A DNA stretch of 64,000 bases from NCBI GenBank assembly GCA_038496675.1, contig CM076659.1, forward strand, positions 5,229,936 to 5,293,935, read 5' to 3'. The DNA is from Rachycentron canadum. Its lineage: Eukaryota; Chordata; Actinopteri; Carangiformes; Rachycentridae. Below the pieces are notes generated by a model. The model ran no database searches. It was given only the letters and a program-made list of their open reading frames with translations, and was not told the origin of the DNA. How positions within the stretch are numbered: position 1 is the first letter of the stretch; each line of letters begins with the position of its first letter. Of this stretch, positions 48,401 to 58,468 are shown in pieces. Both the position numbers and the translations under genes were made by a program.

Positions 48401-50883
48401 CAGATAGTGCGCGGAAGTGCTTTGTGTGCAAAGCTCCCTTCATTCAGGTGAATGTTAGCACACCTGAGTCTTCTTTATTTGATGATAAAAAAGAGACACA
48501 ACCCAGGAGAGGAATTCCAGAAGCAAGAACAGACAGGAATATCTCCAGGTAACACACTGCAAACAAACCCAGGTACTCGAATCCTTGAGAAACTGGTAGA
48601 CAGAGAGAAATAGCAGGCTGAGAAATGTGTGGCCTCATTAGGAAATGCGAGTTCTGTATGACAATGTAGGGCAGAGCTAAGATGAAAGGGAGCTTTTCTT
48701 TTTTTTTTTTAACTGCTGTCACCTTCTCTAGCGAAAGATTCCCCAAGTTGGAAAGTGGCTAAGTGTTTCTAATCAGACTGCAATGATTTTGTACAGAAGC
48801 ATGATGTGTGGTCTGATATGAGCTCATCTACAGAGTGACAACAACACTAAACAGCACATAAACCTCTGACATTAAACTGCTCTGTGATACCTCAAAACTT
48901 TTTATTCTTAAAAAACACTTTGGTGTCTGCCTAAACCTACTACATTAGATGGGTAGAAAGTCAGCAGTGCATCTTGCTAATAGAAGGCAGATTGCAAGGG
49001 TCTGCCGCAGTAATGTCTTGGCAGAAAGCAAGCGCTTCAGTGGATGAGAATTTTAGCCTCCAGGCCCTTTTCAGGAGGTCTGAGAAGTGGCAGGTCACTA
49101 TACAGTCTAAGCCTATTTAAGAGGGAGCATACCAGCACCTCCTGCAGTTCCACCAACCAGGGAGGGGGCTGCTTTGAAAACATTTTAGGAGAAAGGATCA
49201 TAAAACACACTGCTGAACAGCCTTTTAAACATGGCATAGTGAATCCAACAACATAACTCATAATGGTTTTAATAATCCTTGCTCTCTGTGCAAGCCAGTG
49301 AATACAGTTCATGTCTGTGTAACAACAGTGTCTCTTTCTGTTCTAGCATATTGAGAGGTTAATTCATTAATTCCAAAACATGGGGCATAGTGGTGTTTGT
49401 TTTGCAAAAGAGGAGCCCAGGGTAGCGCCTTAAATGCTATTGTTTGGAATGATCCCTTCTAACATAATTGTTTGTGGTTAGCTGGTTTAACATGGTAGAG
49501 GTTTGGTGCATTTTCTCAGGCAGCGTGACACAACAGTATCATTATGTGCCCAGTGGGAAGGAACCTTCCATGAACCTCCAGGGTTCTACTCTCCCACAAC
49601 CAACTGAGGGGGTTGGTGGGCTAGCCTGTATGAAGGCATGCATATGAAACAAATAAAAGGAGTGAATGCAATATCTGGTCAACTAGGCACACATGGCATT
49701 ATGGAGGATGTGAGAGATCAGCGCAAATGTCTGCAGCCCTCGTCCAAAACTCTCAATAAATGAAACATCAACAAAAGAGAGACCAGCGGCTTTCCCTGCG
49801 CTTAACAAAAACATCTGATGTGCATTATTCCTGACAGAGCATCAGTCTCAGGATGAACAGCTTGGCTTTTTAATAGAATGAGTTTCCTCTGCTCTGTGTC
49901 AGCGTCCATTGACAAAAGGCTCTGAGGTGAGATTTGCAAAAGATGACGAGAAACATCTTCAGAAGGATGAATAACAACATTAGAATGTGGCGATAAGACA
50001 GTTCATGCATGTGTATGCACTTCCCCCTAGTGGCCAAGTAATTGGCTACAGAGGAAGACAAAACCATGAATGTGGGCTACAAATAAAAAATTGCAGAGGT
50101 GAAATTGCAACAGAATATTAATACTGCAAATGCTGGAGAAGTAAGCATATATTCTTCTGTTGCACACCTCCCTCCCAACTGCACAACAGCTTTTCAGTAG
50201 TTTAAGACAGACTTGCTAGAAGTAGTGTTTCAAGTAGTTCTACTGTTTGACAGTAACACAAACATGGTTGTTTATCATGAGTGCTGGATATAGAGGCCAA
50301 AAGGCCTTAATCAAATGCAGATTCATCTTGCTCTTTATTCTTTAGCATTCTTTAGCTCGTGTTCATTCTGAGTGGGAAAACATTTTTCTTAAAGTAATTA
50401 TGAGGTTTTGTGGTCAGTTGAAAGCACCCAAAAGCTATTTTCTAGCATACAACATATGAACATGCTCACAAGCTACTAAAAAAATATGCTAAACATATGT
50501 TTAGGTTTTGTGATTCGACCAACCTTCTTTGTTAATTGTACCCATACCAAACTGGACACACAAAATTGGTAATAAATAGTTAACACCAGATTTTATGAGG
50601 TAAGTCTGCTTTTCTGAAGTAGGTTCTGTGTGATATAATAAAAAAATCTAAACTTAAAAGTCATACAGAACTTAAATATGTTAAATATAATAACACAAGA
50701 TATAATTTCTGGAATACATTTTGAGTTTTAATAACTGCTGTACACACCTATTGAACATTTTAATATAACATTGTACTATTTAATATAACGCTATGATATG
50801 CAGTATATCGATTTTACACAAAATGCACAGCTGCACTACTGTTTGGTTTCACATACCTTGATGACAAATTTGAGAGGAGACAT
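22417..50883 (-). CDS. slx4ip: SLX4-interacting protein (complete, seven coding exons)
   Basis: Nuclear partner of the SLX4 nuclease scaffold; in human cells linked to interstrand-crosslink repair and to control of recombination at telomeres. Coding exons in transcript order: 50883-50857, 44265-44176, 43826-43700, 33130-33053, 31170-31082, 23396-23290, 23194-22417. They total 1296 nt, exactly 432 codons with stop, and all junctions are GT-AG with matching phase. The start MSPLKFVIK then [16 protein letters not shown] aligns with human [20 protein letters not shown]. Conserved points follow: FLKRHSNLRC, FPERYVVCVS and SEYF. The last exon (259 codons) is proline/serine-rich and poorly conserved, as in mammals. 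Length is close to human (408 aa). The gene lies antisense to jag1 and mkks, as in the human order. The weakest call is the 23290-23396 exon, supported by frame, splice sites and modest similarity. Confidence 0.92.
24595..25110. repeat. Decayed interspersed repeat of a type common in teleosts
   Basis: Contains the recurring phrases TTAGCATGTTGG, TTTTGCAGGTATTC, TTTTGACCTGATGATG, CTAGATGAAAAGTGA and TTTCATGGCAATC, then GTTGTTGAGAAATTTC. I recognise these as hallmarks of an abundant non-coding repeat in percomorph fishes. The last part (about 25025-25060) resembles another dispersed piece with CTACATGATATGCG. No coding capacity. The family name is not assigned; boundaries are approximate. Confidence 0.65.
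25278..25400. repeat. Second fragment of the same teleost repeat
   Basis: Shares with the upstream copy the order: CACCAAAGTGATTAGGATTC, then CATGAATGTGTGTACCAAAT, TGTAGCAATCCATTCA and GTAGTTGTTAAGCTATTTC. A diverged second fragment, same orientation. Confidence 0.6.
31171..33052 (-). other. slx4ip intron between the 78-bp and 89-bp exons
   Basis: 1.9 kb of AT-rich, unremarkable non-coding DNA. Nothing else recognised. Confidence 0.6.
35415..35745 (-). pseudogene. Tc1/mariner-like transposase relic (C-terminal part)
   Basis: Read on the minus strand, the stretch resembles the C-terminal third of a fish Tc1-like transposase: a degenerate EWP..SPDL motif, then a segment matching the usual H-LLK-KLK-K-PK-KQ pattern and ending near CRGFAAK. 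The DDE-family context SPDLNP is recognisable as SPDLIP. Several frame changes and in-frame stops make it inactive. The N-terminal half and terminal inverted repeats were not found. It lies inside an slx4ip intron, in the same orientation as that gene. The call rests on recalled family motifs; a search with a Tc1 consensus would settle it. Confidence 0.6.
37957..38014 (+). repeat. (GA)n microsatellite
   Basis: Nearly perfect GA array of about 58 bp with one GAAA interruption. Confidence 0.95.
39270..39400 (+). repeat. Purine-rich simple sequence
   Basis: About 130 bp almost free of pyrimidines on the plus strand, built from GGAGAG, GAGGA and GAGAA words. The polypurine strand could form triplex DNA; no coding content. 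Confidence 0.8.
42329..42412 (+). repeat. (TG)42 microsatellite
   Basis: Uninterrupted TG array of 84 bp, likely highly polymorphic and prone to Z-DNA. Confidence 0.97.
43827..44175 (-). other. slx4ip short intron
   Basis: 349 bp between the exons at 44176-44265 and 43700-43826. Nothing recognised. Confidence 0.7.
44266..50856 (-). other. slx4ip intron 2 (6.6 kb)
   Basis: Non-coding. Blocks at about 46376-46600 and 46755-46915 are complex, rich in homeodomain- and octamer-like words and free of simple repeats; they are candidates for conserved regulatory DNA. An A tract lies at 47643-47660. No other gene seen. Confidence 0.65.
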
Positions 50884-50910
50884 TGCAGGAAACAACTCAG
50901 TCAGTTTCAC
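50857..50910 (-). CDS. slx4ip: slx4ip first coding exon with start codon
   Basis: The exon runs from the acceptor at 50911 to the donor after 50857. The ATG is at 50883-50881 on the minus strand, giving only nine residues, MSPLKFVIK, before the donor. The same nine-residue first coding exon (MASKKFAVK) is found in the human protein, which fixes the start. Confidence 0.88.
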
Positions 50911-51069
50911 CTGAAAGAAGAGCATAGTCCTGAATTACACATGGTAGCCTACAAATACTGTGTCATTGACTTTACAAATACTTTCCAATAGACATTGTTG
51001 ACAACGTATATTAACTTCAGGCTTTGTGCTTTGCTATGAAAGCAATACTCGCTGGTTTGTCTGTGGTGC

Positions 51070-51160
51070 TCCACAGTTAGTCAAGTCAACTTTATTTCTA
51101 GATAACAACAACTGAAAAAAGTGCTACACGAAGGACATTTAAAATGACTAATTAAACAGT
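51070..51160. repeat. Short relic of a common fish repeat
   Basis: The phrase TCAAGTCAACTTTATTTCTA followed by GAAAAAAGTGCTACACGAAG matches the recurring end of a dispersed non-coding repeat seen in many teleost genomes (recalled, not searched). Located in the first intron of slx4ip. Confidence 0.5.
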
Positions 51161-51670
51161 TCACAGCTATACTTTTATATTAGTATTTTGCAGTAATAAC
51201 TTCGTAGGACGCAGTTTTCAGTTTCTTATAGGGGTTCTTATGGGTTCTTCAAAACATAAAATACTGTAACGTTAGCACTTTTGATGATGGCGCACTTATC
51301 AGCTAACAACTGTAAGTCAACGTCAACATCATTGCTTTGACCTTACTTCACTCCTCTATAGTCAGGTTGTGCAGATAAACCTAGACTACATTAACGTGGC
51401 CTCTTCACATGTGGTTAGTTGTTGAATTTTAGACGCACAATAACTAGATTTTACCTGGTTGTTGCAACGAGAGAGTTTTTAAAGGTATCGAGTAGTTCAA
51501 CGGTTCAAATCGTCTTAACAGCTGAGCTCAAAGGAAGAAAGATAGTTGCTAAAAACACGGTGGTAAGTCATGAATTAAAAACAACACATTAACTACACTA
51601 CAACAGCCTTACAGACTATGCTCGGTTTAACGTTGTGTAAGTACATTGACATTAACAAGAGATTTCCTAC

Positions 51671-51760
51671 CGCCAACAGCTTTGAATATTTGTCAAGCGG
51701 GCGGGCGACGGGAGATGACGTCACATTCAGTTTGTAGTCCAACAACCGCAAAGCCAGTTT
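51671..51760 (-). other. slx4ip: slx4ip 5' non-coding exon and transcription start region
   Basis: On the minus strand a good donor, GGCG|GTAGGAAATC, ends at 51671. The upstream sequence is GC-rich, with a GCGGGCGGGCG run and a TGACGTCA palindrome, which fits a TATA-less start near 51710-51760. The intron to the ATG exon is 50911-51670. The exact start is inferred. Confidence 0.55.
51716..51723. promoter_or_regulatory. CRE palindrome TGACGTCA
   Basis: Perfect CREB/ATF binding palindrome about 45 bp upstream of the slx4ip 5' exon donor, in the divergent promoter. Confidence 0.6.
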
Positions 51761-51961
51761 GAGTCGGAGCTTTCAGCGGAGGGCTTCTGCCAAAAAAATA
51801 TACCTCACAATCACCGAGTATAATATTTGATGCCCATATTTGTTGTAAAAAAATATGTGATTTTTATTTTATTTTTTATGTTGACAGTAACATTTTCGAG
51901 GCTTGCGAGGGATTGTGACTCTTAACTGAATAAAGCCCCGCTAGGACCCAACGCTCTGGCC

Positions 51962-51975
51962 GCTACCATGGAAAC
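51962..51975 (+). promoter_or_regulatory. Candidate RFX X-box upstream of mkks
   Basis: GCTACCATGGAAAC differs from the classical X-box GTTGCCATGGAAAC only at position 2 plus an allowed purine change. X-boxes drive ciliary genes, including several BBS genes, through RFX factors. It lies about 400 bp before the start codon of mkks (BBS6). Confidence 0.55.
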
Positions 51976-52199
51976 GAGCTGCATGTTGAAAAAGCCTTTG
52001 GTAAACGCCAAATTACGCGTTGCTGTAGTGTACTAAATATTACTTTTAGCAAACAGTAGCTACCATGATATAATAATAAAATAGTTTGGTTTGCTTTGGT
52101 ATACTACATAAAAGGTGTAAGTGAATAAATGTTTGTCATTTTGATCAGGCAAAGCGGTAAGTCCAAATATCAGCGTCCTGGCGAGCAAAGGCGCTTAAC

Positions 52200-52292
52200 A
52201 TGGAAGTACCAAACGTAGGTTTTCCATCAAATTTCGCGGAACAGTTTAAAGTGACTCGATGGTCTCTTGTAAGCCGTTTCGAGCAACGCTAA
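52200..52292 (+). other. Possible upstream ORF in the mkks leader (30 codons)
   Basis: ATG at 52200 in a strong context (A at -3, G at +4) opens a 30-codon frame (MEVPNVGFPSNFAEQ and so on) ending with TAA at 52290-52292, 90 bp before the mkks ATG. Human MKKS mRNA is known to carry upstream ORFs. If the donor at 52156 is used, this ORF would be intronic, so its presence in mRNA is uncertain. Confidence 0.35.
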
Positions 52293-52381
52293 TCTCGGTG
52301 TTTAACGTTACGTCAAGCGGTTTTATGTGGTTTCAATTTGAATCTGCTTCCATCTTGCCTCGGGAAATTACTTCTTGAGCG

Positions 52382-54645
52382 ATGTCTCGACTGGTCAAGA
52401 AATCTCCATCTGTTTGTACGGACCTGCCACTGGACGACAGCGATATTTGTAACAAACTTAATTTGCTGAGGAAGCTTCTGGCCTCGTGTTTTGGTCCGAC
52501 AGGTAGGCTGAAACAAGTTCATAACAACATTGGTGGGCACGTAGTTACCACCTCGACCTCCTCAGTTCTCCTTCCAGCCATTTCCTCCTCACAGCCTTTG
52601 GTCAATCTGATAATAACCTCGATTCTCAGCCACGTCTCTCGTTTTAGTGACTGCGGTTTGTTTGCTGCCATTCTTTGTTCGGCTCTTATTGACCGAGCAA
52701 AGCAATCTGGTCTCGGGAGAAATGTGTCTATCGGTCTGAACAAGCACTTGCTGGGTCTGTGCGTCAGTTACCTACAACGAGATGACTGTGGTTGCAAAGT
52801 GAAGCTCGACTTCTGCAGCAGCCAGAACCTGATCGTTTTAGCTCGCAGCATTATCTCCAGCAAACCAGCGTGTGTGTTGGCGGAGCAGGAGGCACTTCAC
52901 ATCAGCAAGTTGGCCGTGCAAGCTTTTTTGCTGACTGTTCCTTGCGACAGCCCGGGCACAGTCACACTGGGCAGGACAGTGACTGTCCCTGTGGAGGGCC
53001 ACCCTGTGCTGAACTCTGCAGTGTTTCCAGGTTTACTGGTGGACATCACCGATGCCTTTTGCCTCATCAAGGCAGAGAACCTGAATTCACACCCACTGTG
53101 TGTGGTGTTGTTCAGTGCATCCCTTGCCGGAGACCTTTCTGAACTAGGAGATGGGATATTAGAGGTGCATCCCGGTGTAGACACTGACTCGCAGATATTG
53201 GATCGACTCCTGGAGCTCGGCAAGCAGGTTGTTAAAGATGAGGTGAAGCTCTTTGTATGTCAGAAGGTCATCCACCCAGTCCTACAGCAATACCTGAGGA
53301 GTCAAGGCATCATTGTCATAGAGAGACTGGGACTCTCTCTCATGGAGCCACTTATTCAGCTGACAGGTAGGTTCTATGTTGGCATATATCAATTCAGATT
53401 AAAGTTGTGCAGACAAGTACTAGATAAACTCACAAAACTTTATTTTTAATACTGGTAAACATCGTTACACTACAAAGTACAATAATCGTGTAGTAATACA
53501 TTGGGATATCACATCAACAAAAGTTACTTCATTCAATATATATGTGACACACATTAGTCTCAATCGAGGAAACTCTGGAATCATTCGGAATGTTCTATCA
53601 ATATATAATATATCAATGAAGCGATGTATGGGGAAATGAAAGGGCTAAGAACACTACACTCTAATTACTCTGCTCTGTATCTGAGGTCCTGTTTCATATC
53701 TATTTCAACAAATAGGGGCTCGACCTGTGGCCACACTGCATACCACACTCCCAGCCAAGGCCTATGGGAGGGTGAGGGAGCTCACTATAAGGCAGTTTGG
53801 ATCCAAGACGATGCTACATTTACATCCTCCCGGGGGATCGGCCATTTGCACAATGGTCCTCTGCCACAGGAATGAGACAATGCTAAGTGAGCTAAAGGTA
53901 AGATCAAGTGGAAGTGGTCGAAAATATAAACTTATTTAAAACACCTAGAAATGCTTTTACACACACCAAATGTGACAGATGTACTGATGTTTTAAAGGTG
54001 GTGTGTCAGAAGGCAGAGCATGTGTTGAGGCTCACCCTAAAGGAACCCTCTGCATTACTTGGAGGTGGGTGTACCGAGACCCACTTAGCAGCCTACATCA
54101 GGCACAAGGTGAGATCAGAGACTGAGGAATTAACCAGTCCTTATTTATTGATTTTACACATTATCAGAGCAATTTAGAGAAAACATGTCATTGACTATGT
54201 GATACTTTTATCTTAGAGCACAAATGAAGTAACAGAGACAGCATCAGTATTAGGGTGCTCACAGACAGAGTACCTTCTCGGCGTGGAGGGATTCTGCCGT
54301 TCCCTGGAGTCTGTAGCCACAGCGCTGGAGCACAACGGTGGAAACTCTTTAATCGATCTGACTCATGCTCACCACTGGACCCTCCCTGCAGATGTCATGA
54401 CAGAATGCGTGGAGGATAGTTTGGGCTTTTGTGGTTGTGGACTGGTAAAAAGTAGCCCAAGTAAGAAGTGGACTTATCTAAACACTACATACACAGAGTT
54501 CTCACCTGCATCTCTGTGTAGAGAAACCACTGAGCAGCCATGTGTGCTGGATTCCTTCGTGGCTAAACTCAATGCATTGCAAGTGGCTGTAGAAACAGCC
54601 AATCTTGTACTAGATGTAAGATACATAATTCAAGATGTGAACTAG
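52382..54645 (+). CDS. mkks: McKusick-Kaufman/Bardet-Biedl protein 6, chaperonin-like (complete)
   Basis: Group II chaperonin-like protein of the BBS complex (with BBS10, BBS12 and CCT subunits) that helps assemble the BBSome for ciliary transport; centrosomal/basal-body protein. Exons: 52382-53366, 53716-53897, 53998-54108, 54217-54645; 1707 nt, 568 residues (human 570). It starts MSRLVKKSPSVC (human MSRLEAKKPSLC) and ends DVRYIIQDVN (human DLSYVIEDKN). Conserved: CFGPTGRLKQVHN, SFSDCGLF-type loop (FSDCGLFAAILC), GLNKHLLGLCVSYL, QKVIHP, LTLKEPSALLGGGCTETHL and LQVAVETANL. The active-chaperonin ATP motif GDGTT is replaced by SDCGLF, as in other MKKS proteins, so ATP hydrolysis is unlikely. 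The ORF reading through the first donor to 53449 is an intron read-through. Divergent from slx4ip. Confidence 0.96.
53367..53715 (+). other. mkks intron 1 of the coding region
   Basis: 349 bp, AT-rich, starting GTAGGTTC and ending AACAAATAG. Nothing else recognised. Confidence 0.75.
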
Positions 54646-55827
54646 TAGAATAGACATGTTGTCTAGTGTTGGGCTCTGGTCTAAATTGGGGAATGAAAAC
54701 AGTTCTTACTTTCAAAGACATAATTCAAGGTAGACAGTCATCACTGACAATGTCTTACCTCTATCCTCTGATGAGTTGTTATACTTAACTTTCTGTTAAG
54801 TCATTGACTTATTTGTCAATAATGTTACTAAAAAACGCTGCTTACTCTTAAAAATCCATTATCCTTTTGTGAATTTTGTAGTCTCAATGATTGTCCACAC
54901 CACTTATACCTCGTACAGTGTCACAGGATGGGACTGGAGCCAATCCCAGCTGACACTGGGGAGAGGGCAGGACAGACCCAGGACAGGTCACCAGTGCATC
55001 ACAGGTCTGACACATAGAGACAAACAACTGCTCATGCCCACATTCATTCCTACAGGTGATTTTAGCATCACTAATTGACTTAACTTTCATGTCTTAGCAC
55101 TGTGGGAGGATGCTAACGTCCCCAGACGAAACCTCCTCACAGAAAGACCCCAGGCCCAGAGTTCAGACCCAGAACCCTTCTCACTGTGAGGCCACAGCGC
55201 TAACCACAGGATCATATGCTGCCTGTGTTCTATACCTGTTTTACCTGTGTTACCTGTTTTTTTGTCTGTATACAACATCAACAAAATTCAGCATGTTTCT
55301 GCTGCGGTTGCCTTTGTTCAGCACCAGGGGGTGCTTTAACAGACACCACCACATCTTGTGTTGCCAAGAAAGCATTAAAATCTAAACTTGCTGACAGGTA
55401 GGGTAAACCTGAAAGCTATGAAAATACAAAGTCTATCCTCACGCAATCAAACGTTCCAAGCCTATCACCATAACTGTTCACAGTGGTTTATGACATGCTG
55501 TAAACAGTCTGACAGCTCACATCTAACTTTTAATTCTTCATATAAAATCACTTCCTATGTTCCTAAGTTCCTCCACCAGTGTATTTTTACATGTTTCTTT
55601 TGTGGCAGTTTGTAAGAGTTGAACAGCTCATCTATTCTAATGGTATTATACGACACTATACAGTAATGACAGTGCTTGACTGGAAGCATATTCAATACAG
55701 ACCCCTGGAAAGTAGAATCAGCATAATTTTTGCTTGAAAATACAACAGTGGGATTCCTGTGCTTGTCTTCTGCTGTTGGTTCAACTATTGTCTGCCTTTA
55801 CAAGATGACCACCAAGTGCTTTTTCTC
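54646..55827. other. mkks-srd5a2 convergent intergenic region
   Basis: Contains the mkks 3' UTR and a teleost-type dispersed repeat (54891-55205). A possible mkks polyadenylation signal ATTAAA is at 55374-55379. No AATAAA is present. A 61-codon open frame at 55216-55401 shows no recognisable domain. Both neighbouring genes run towards this region. Confidence 0.6.
54891..55205 (+). repeat. Common teleost interspersed repeat downstream of mkks
   Basis: Typical phrases: GGAGCCAATCCCAGCTGACA, GGACAGGTCACCAGTGCATC, CATAGAGACAAACAA, CCCACATTCATTCCTACAGG, ACTGTGGGAGGA, CACAGAAAGACCCCAGGCCC and CTCACTGTGAGGCCACAG. I recall this as a very widespread non-coding fish repeat. The left part is duplicated at 59024-59323 as part of the inserted mkks fragment. 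Element name not assigned. Confidence 0.75.
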
Positions 55828-57581
55828 TCAGAAGATGAATGGAATTAAAGCCTTTCGTAACTTGGGATAGTCTTTGAATTTCTCTTGGTAAAACCTGTAA
55901 CAGAGGGGAAGAATATATAATACGTCAGTCAGGTAATTTAGTCATGGTAATTTAGGTAAATTTGACAAGTGTGCGTGTCAGGGTCGTTTGGCTTTTTAGC
56001 GAATGTCTTAGGCACCGCACCTGTGATGGTAATAGGCTCTTGGTCCAATGAAACTCAGGCTAAACAGAGCAAATGAGAGGGCTGGAAGGGACCAGGTGGC
56101 CACAGCAAAGCCAAACCACTCTACAATCTCTCCTAAGTAGTTGGCACCAGACACATATTCAAACAGACCTCCTGCAGGAGATGAAGAAATGCACAGGTCA
56201 CTATGAGTACAGAAACAATAGAAGTTCACTGATGTCTGATCTCTCTGTTTCTTACCTGTAGGAATTTTGTAAATTGCTTCTCCTGGTTTTCTCAGGTTGC
56301 GTAGAATATAGTCACTGTGTATATTGATGGCCATTCCAACATAAAACAGAACTAAACCTAGAAGAAATATTCACCTGTAACATGGCTGAGTTTTAAAAAG
56401 TCTGACTTTTAATAAGCAAAGAATAAATACTGCTCCTACCAGCTCTACATCGATAGTCAGCTGACCATTCATCATCCAACGGAGCGCAGTGCAGCAGGTA
56501 GTGTCCCTGCAGGAAACCATTCAGAGTGCAGAAGAAACCTGCTGCCACCATCGCACCCAGTGGGAAAGGCTTTCCTCTTGTCAGTAGGGAATAGACAAAT
56601 GTCCTATGATTGGCAAGGAAATAGTAGATACAGTTGGTGGTAAAGGGATGGTAAAATGCAGTTTGTAAAAATTGTTATTGCATTTAAATGCAGGAAAAAA
56701 GGTATCATTAAGCCCCCACTCCTCATGGGTGGTTATACTAATGCATTCCTTACAGTGATTTAGCCTTCAGATTATAACAACAGGAGCTCTTATTTTCAAA
56801 GCTCTTGTTTTCCAGTGTAAATGAGAGGCTCTTGCTTTTACTTACAAGGTGGCCAAATATATACTGTACATCTAGGAGCTATAGATACACAGGCAAAATC
56901 ATGATAATAGATGATAACACATTTTACTGCTAGAAACACAAAATGATGGGTTTCGACAAAAAATCTATATTGTTTGTTTCATAGGTAAAAAAAAAACAAA
57001 TATGGAGGGAAAATCAAATCTCATCCACAATAAATAGATTAATTCCCATGCACTCATATTATACAAATCCTGTACTCAAACAGGCTGAGTAAATTGGAGA
57101 CAATCTTTCAATGTAAGAAATTGAAGGTATAATGGTACAGACATAAGACAATACAAAACAAAACACATCAGTAAATATGAGAGAAACTATGAACTTCATG
57201 AAACCAGCGTGAGTGTGCATCCTAATGTACACATCTCCAAAGACCCTGATCACTGTTACACTTCCCTTCATATACACATCAAATAGCCCCAACCCTCTGC
57301 ATTTACCTTTGAAAGTAATGCAATGAAAAGGTCCCAAGCAGCAGGTACTTCCCCATAATCGAGGGTTTGTGGGAGGTGATCATTAAAAGTAGGGGGATCA
57401 GGAGAGCTGGTATCTCCTGGACAAACCAGGCTAGTCTGGCTGGGACTGTCCTAGCTGGAGGGGAGAGAACCATGTGGCGCCCATAGGAGGTTTGCGTCTT
57501 CCTGTGATGAACCAAGTACCCAAGTCCAATCAGGATGATTCCACAGCTGACACAGTTGACCAAGTCCCCATAGCAGTGCAT
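55828..57581 (-). CDS. srd5a2: Steroid 5-alpha-reductase 2-type enzyme (complete)
   Basis: Membrane enzyme of the endoplasmic reticulum that reduces the 4,5 double bond of 3-oxo-4-ene steroids (testosterone to dihydrotestosterone) with NADPH. Exons in transcript order: 57581-57307, 56603-56440, 56357-56256, 56171-56021, 55894-55828; 759 nt, 252 residues (human SRD5A2 254). Matches human at WFVQEIPAL (catalytic Q55/E56, equal to human Q56/E57), LHYFQRTFVYSLLTRGKPFP, GMAINIHSDYILRNLRKPGE, YVSGANYLGEIVEWFGFAVA, ATWSLPALSFALFSLSF and the C-terminal KALIPFIF. Several hydrophobic helices are evident, fitting the seven-helix fold. It resembles SRD5A2 more than SRD5A1; the teleost paralogue (a or b) is unresolved. 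Flanked by mkks and by an inserted mkks fragment. Confidence 0.95.
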
Positions 57582-58468
57582 CTTGCAGGTCCTTGCCTCA
57601 GCGGCCAGTCAGCGTTGCAGCAATCTTTCCTGCTTATTATAAGCGCCTGTGTAAAGTTAAATGGATCGAAAAAGCATTTCTGACTCCTCCCAAAGTAAAG
57701 AGAGAGGCGTGTTGGCCAGCTGAAACATGAGAATGCTCCCTTTTATACAGCCTGGTTACAGGCATGAATAAAGGTGAAGTTATGGTTATCTTTTCCACTT
57801 TGGAATGCAAGTTCTGAATCAGCTGTCCAAAGTTACAATAGGAGTGAACAGAAACTTAGTCACCATGTAAACTCAGGTGCCACAAGTCTGTTCAGCTCTG
57901 CTATCAGGATAGTATGTTGCTGAACACTGTACCTGCTCTTCTTGTCGATCCAGTTTACACACAGCAACATCTGCACCAATATGTTTCCAATCCTACTCAC
58001 TGCCAAAGAGTGGGCAGAAGCCACTTCAACAGGAACTAAATTTCACAATGTATAGACAAAGACACAAATGCATTTACATAAAAAATGCATTTTCATTTAT
58101 ACATAAAAAAAAAGAAGCATTTCTTGCTCAAACCTGGTGTAATAGTCCTTTTTCACAGCATCATTTAGACATGAAATAGTCGACAAATACAGGCGTTAGC
58201 AATGACATCAATTAGGTTTCAGCTTTAAGAGCCAGGTTCCTGCTATTGCTCGAGTATGAGGGGAGGTCACACTGAATACTTGACACTTTAGCCTGTAGAA
58301 GCTGTTTTTTCAGATTTTTTTTTTTTTTTTAAAAGTGCATACTCATTGTATTCTAATAAAGAGAGAGAGAAATAATTATATATGCTCATTATAGCATTGA
58401 TAAAGCAACAAATATAATGGTGGCCTAAGACCTTTGCACAGTACTGTATATTTAGGTATTTCTGTAAC
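57582..58468. other. Upstream region of srd5a2
   Basis: Non-coding, holding the short srd5a2 leader and promoter and then AT-rich sequence with a T tract at 58315-58330. No other gene seen. Confidence 0.6.
57740..57747 (-). promoter_or_regulatory. TATA box of srd5a2
   Basis: TATAAAAG on the minus strand, about 160 bp upstream of the srd5a2 ATG; a start near 57710-57715 would give a leader of about 130 nt. It is the only clear TATA box I saw placed in front of a gene in this window. Confidence 0.55.

Larger units (their letters stand above)
51671..52381. promoter_or_regulatory. Shared divergent promoter of slx4ip and mkks
   Basis: Only about 0.7 kb separates the slx4ip 5' exon (minus) and the mkks start codon (plus). 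The segment has a CRE palindrome TGACGTCA at 51716-51723, a GC-box-like GCGGGCGGGCG nearby, and a near-consensus RFX X-box at 51962-51975. No TATA box was seen for either gene, as is usual for housekeeping-type divergent promoters. A strong plus-strand donor (GCG|GTAAGTCC at 52156/52157) suggests a 5' non-coding mkks exon ending there, with an intron to near the ATG; the matching acceptor is not clear. Confidence 0.6.

Noticed and set aside
51968..52036. A 22-codon upstream ORF before mkks with a strong start context
   Set aside because: Its ATG is the centre of the near-consensus X-box at 51962-51975, so it is better explained as promoter DNA upstream of the transcription start.
53367..53449. 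Extension of the first mkks frame past 53366
   Set aside because: It is read-through into the intron; the GTAGGT donor at 53367 and the next exon restore the conserved MKKS sequence.
55216..55401. 61-codon frame ending in a plausible donor between mkks and srd5a2
   Set aside because: mkks is already complete at 54645 with the family's usual C-terminus, and no similarity supports an extra exon.
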